Source of the DNA: JAAYJT01 sp037445555
GTDB lineage: Bacteria > Bacteroidota > Bacteroidia > Bacteroidales > JAAYJT01
Direction: 5' to 3'
Length of the DNA stretch: 64,000 nt
Assembly: GCA_037445555.1 (NCBI GenBank)
Contig: JBBIKG010000005.1
Location: 62,001 to 126,000 of the forward strand
Shown here: piece by piece, positions 63,615 through 64,000 of the stretch
Layout of the letters: every line of letters begins with the position of its first letter
Numbering within the stretch: the first letter of the stretch is position 1
Position numbers and translations under genes: made by a program
The notes under the pieces: generated by a model
What the model was told of the DNA's origin: nothing
What the model saw: only the letters and a program-made list of their open reading frames with translations
Databases searched by the model: none

Positions 63615-64000
63615 ATGAACCATCATACACACGGACTCGTGCCGCACTCCATCAGCCACGATCAAGCTCTTGCACAATGGATCGATGACCAGAAAGCCGC
63701 AAGCGCTTTTATCGACGTCATCGGAAAACTTTGGTATGACAAAGACATCGAACTGATTCTGCTCAGAAGACAGGTTCTCGACCGCGGCGCAAACTCCATC
63801 CTGCACAAGCATTCGTATGCCGAAAATATCATCAAAAGGAAACTCACCATCCAGGACTCACTACTTTTAGCCCGTGGAATGCTTGATCTGGACATAGCTC
63901 CTGCCCGCATCGACATAGGCCGTTTGAATAAGGAATGGACCGAAGAAAAAGAAGCCTTCGGCTCGGATGTGCATGATTTCCTGAAAAGCAAACTAGGTCA
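63615..64000 (+). CDS. Glyceraldehyde-3-phosphate dehydrogenase, long Bacteroidota form (partial, 3' end outside window)
   Basis: The first 128 codons are present. The sequence ASAFIDVIGKLWYDKDIELI, LLRRQVLDRGANSIL and APARIDIGRLNKEW resembles the N-terminal extension of the long GAPDH found in Bacteroidota (about 480 residues), which precedes the NAD-binding domain. The Rossmann motif and catalytic cysteine are not yet reached, so the call depends on the extension alone. The ATG at 63615 is chosen as start. Confidence 0.65.
   Translation, partial: MNHHTHGLVPHSISHDQALAQWIDDQKAASAFIDVIGKLWYDKDIELILLRRQVLDRGANSILHKHSYAENIIKRKLTIQDSLLLARGMLDLDIAPARIDIGRLNKEWTEEKEAFGSDVHDFLKSKLG

Overview
The window reads as chromosomal DNA of an anaerobic, probably fermentative member of the Bacteroidota. 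The evidence is a fused SecDF, a TonB-dependent receptor of the outer-membrane beta-barrel family, a type IX secretion (T9SS) sorting domain, a PorE-like OmpA/PD40 lipidic-envelope protein, a short primary sigma factor, the start of what looks like the long Bacteroidota GAPDH, and many promoters of the TAnnTTTG type. Gene density is high and no insertion sequence, CRISPR array, tRNA or rRNA was found.

Region 1 (1-10,084) is a single plus-strand operon for a membrane-bound group 4 [NiFe] hydrogenase joined to a complete Mrp-type antiporter module. It holds membrane subunit M, small subunit J, a NuoC-like subunit, the large subunit with intact Ni ligands, a NuoL/MrpA-like pump, the MrpA C-terminal part as its own gene, MrpB, C, D, E, F and G, a two-cluster ferredoxin subunit and the matching maturation protease. 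Region 2 (11,115-19,089), after a convergent truA, carries two adjacent sets of electron-bifurcating-type [FeFe] hydrogenase genes: hydC-hydB(short)-hydA, then a terminator, a new promoter and hndB-hydB(long)-hydA-hydC. Both promoters carry pairs of palindromes that match the Rex (NADH/NAD+ sensor) operator. Together the island would let the cell dispose of reduced ferredoxin and NADH as H2 and conserve energy as an ion gradient. No hydE/F/G or hyp maturation genes and no rex gene lie in the window.

Region 3 (19,155-34,443) is mixed: a pnuC/NadR-like kinase/EamA transporter operon next to a small thiamine-binding-type protein, mpl, an RNA m5U-type methyltransferase, a LolC/E-type permease, a NamZ muramidase, a TonB-dependent receptor, two SDR oxidoreductases, peptidase E, a decayed SDR pseudogene (32,402-33,174) and a lytic transglycosylase. 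Region 4 (34,476-55,319) holds uvrA, a LOG-family protein, a T9SS-sorted FG-GAP protein, secDF, tatA, a PorE-like protein with a degenerate retropepsin-like tail, a purM-like gene, prfA, pyrF, ilvE, htpG and a lemA-TPM-TPM cluster. Region 5 (55,516-64,000) holds ychF, a phosphohexomutase, mltG, a GNAT acetyltransferase, dapF, a DegP/HtrA protease, the sigma factor and a GAPDH gene cut by the window end.

The most notable features are the dual hydrogenase island with its inferred Rex control, motif differences between the two HydA paralogues, a NuoL-like pump without the usual TM5 glutamate, and the OmpA protein with a catalytically dead retropepsin-like domain. Every assignment is by reading sequence motifs; no database search was run.
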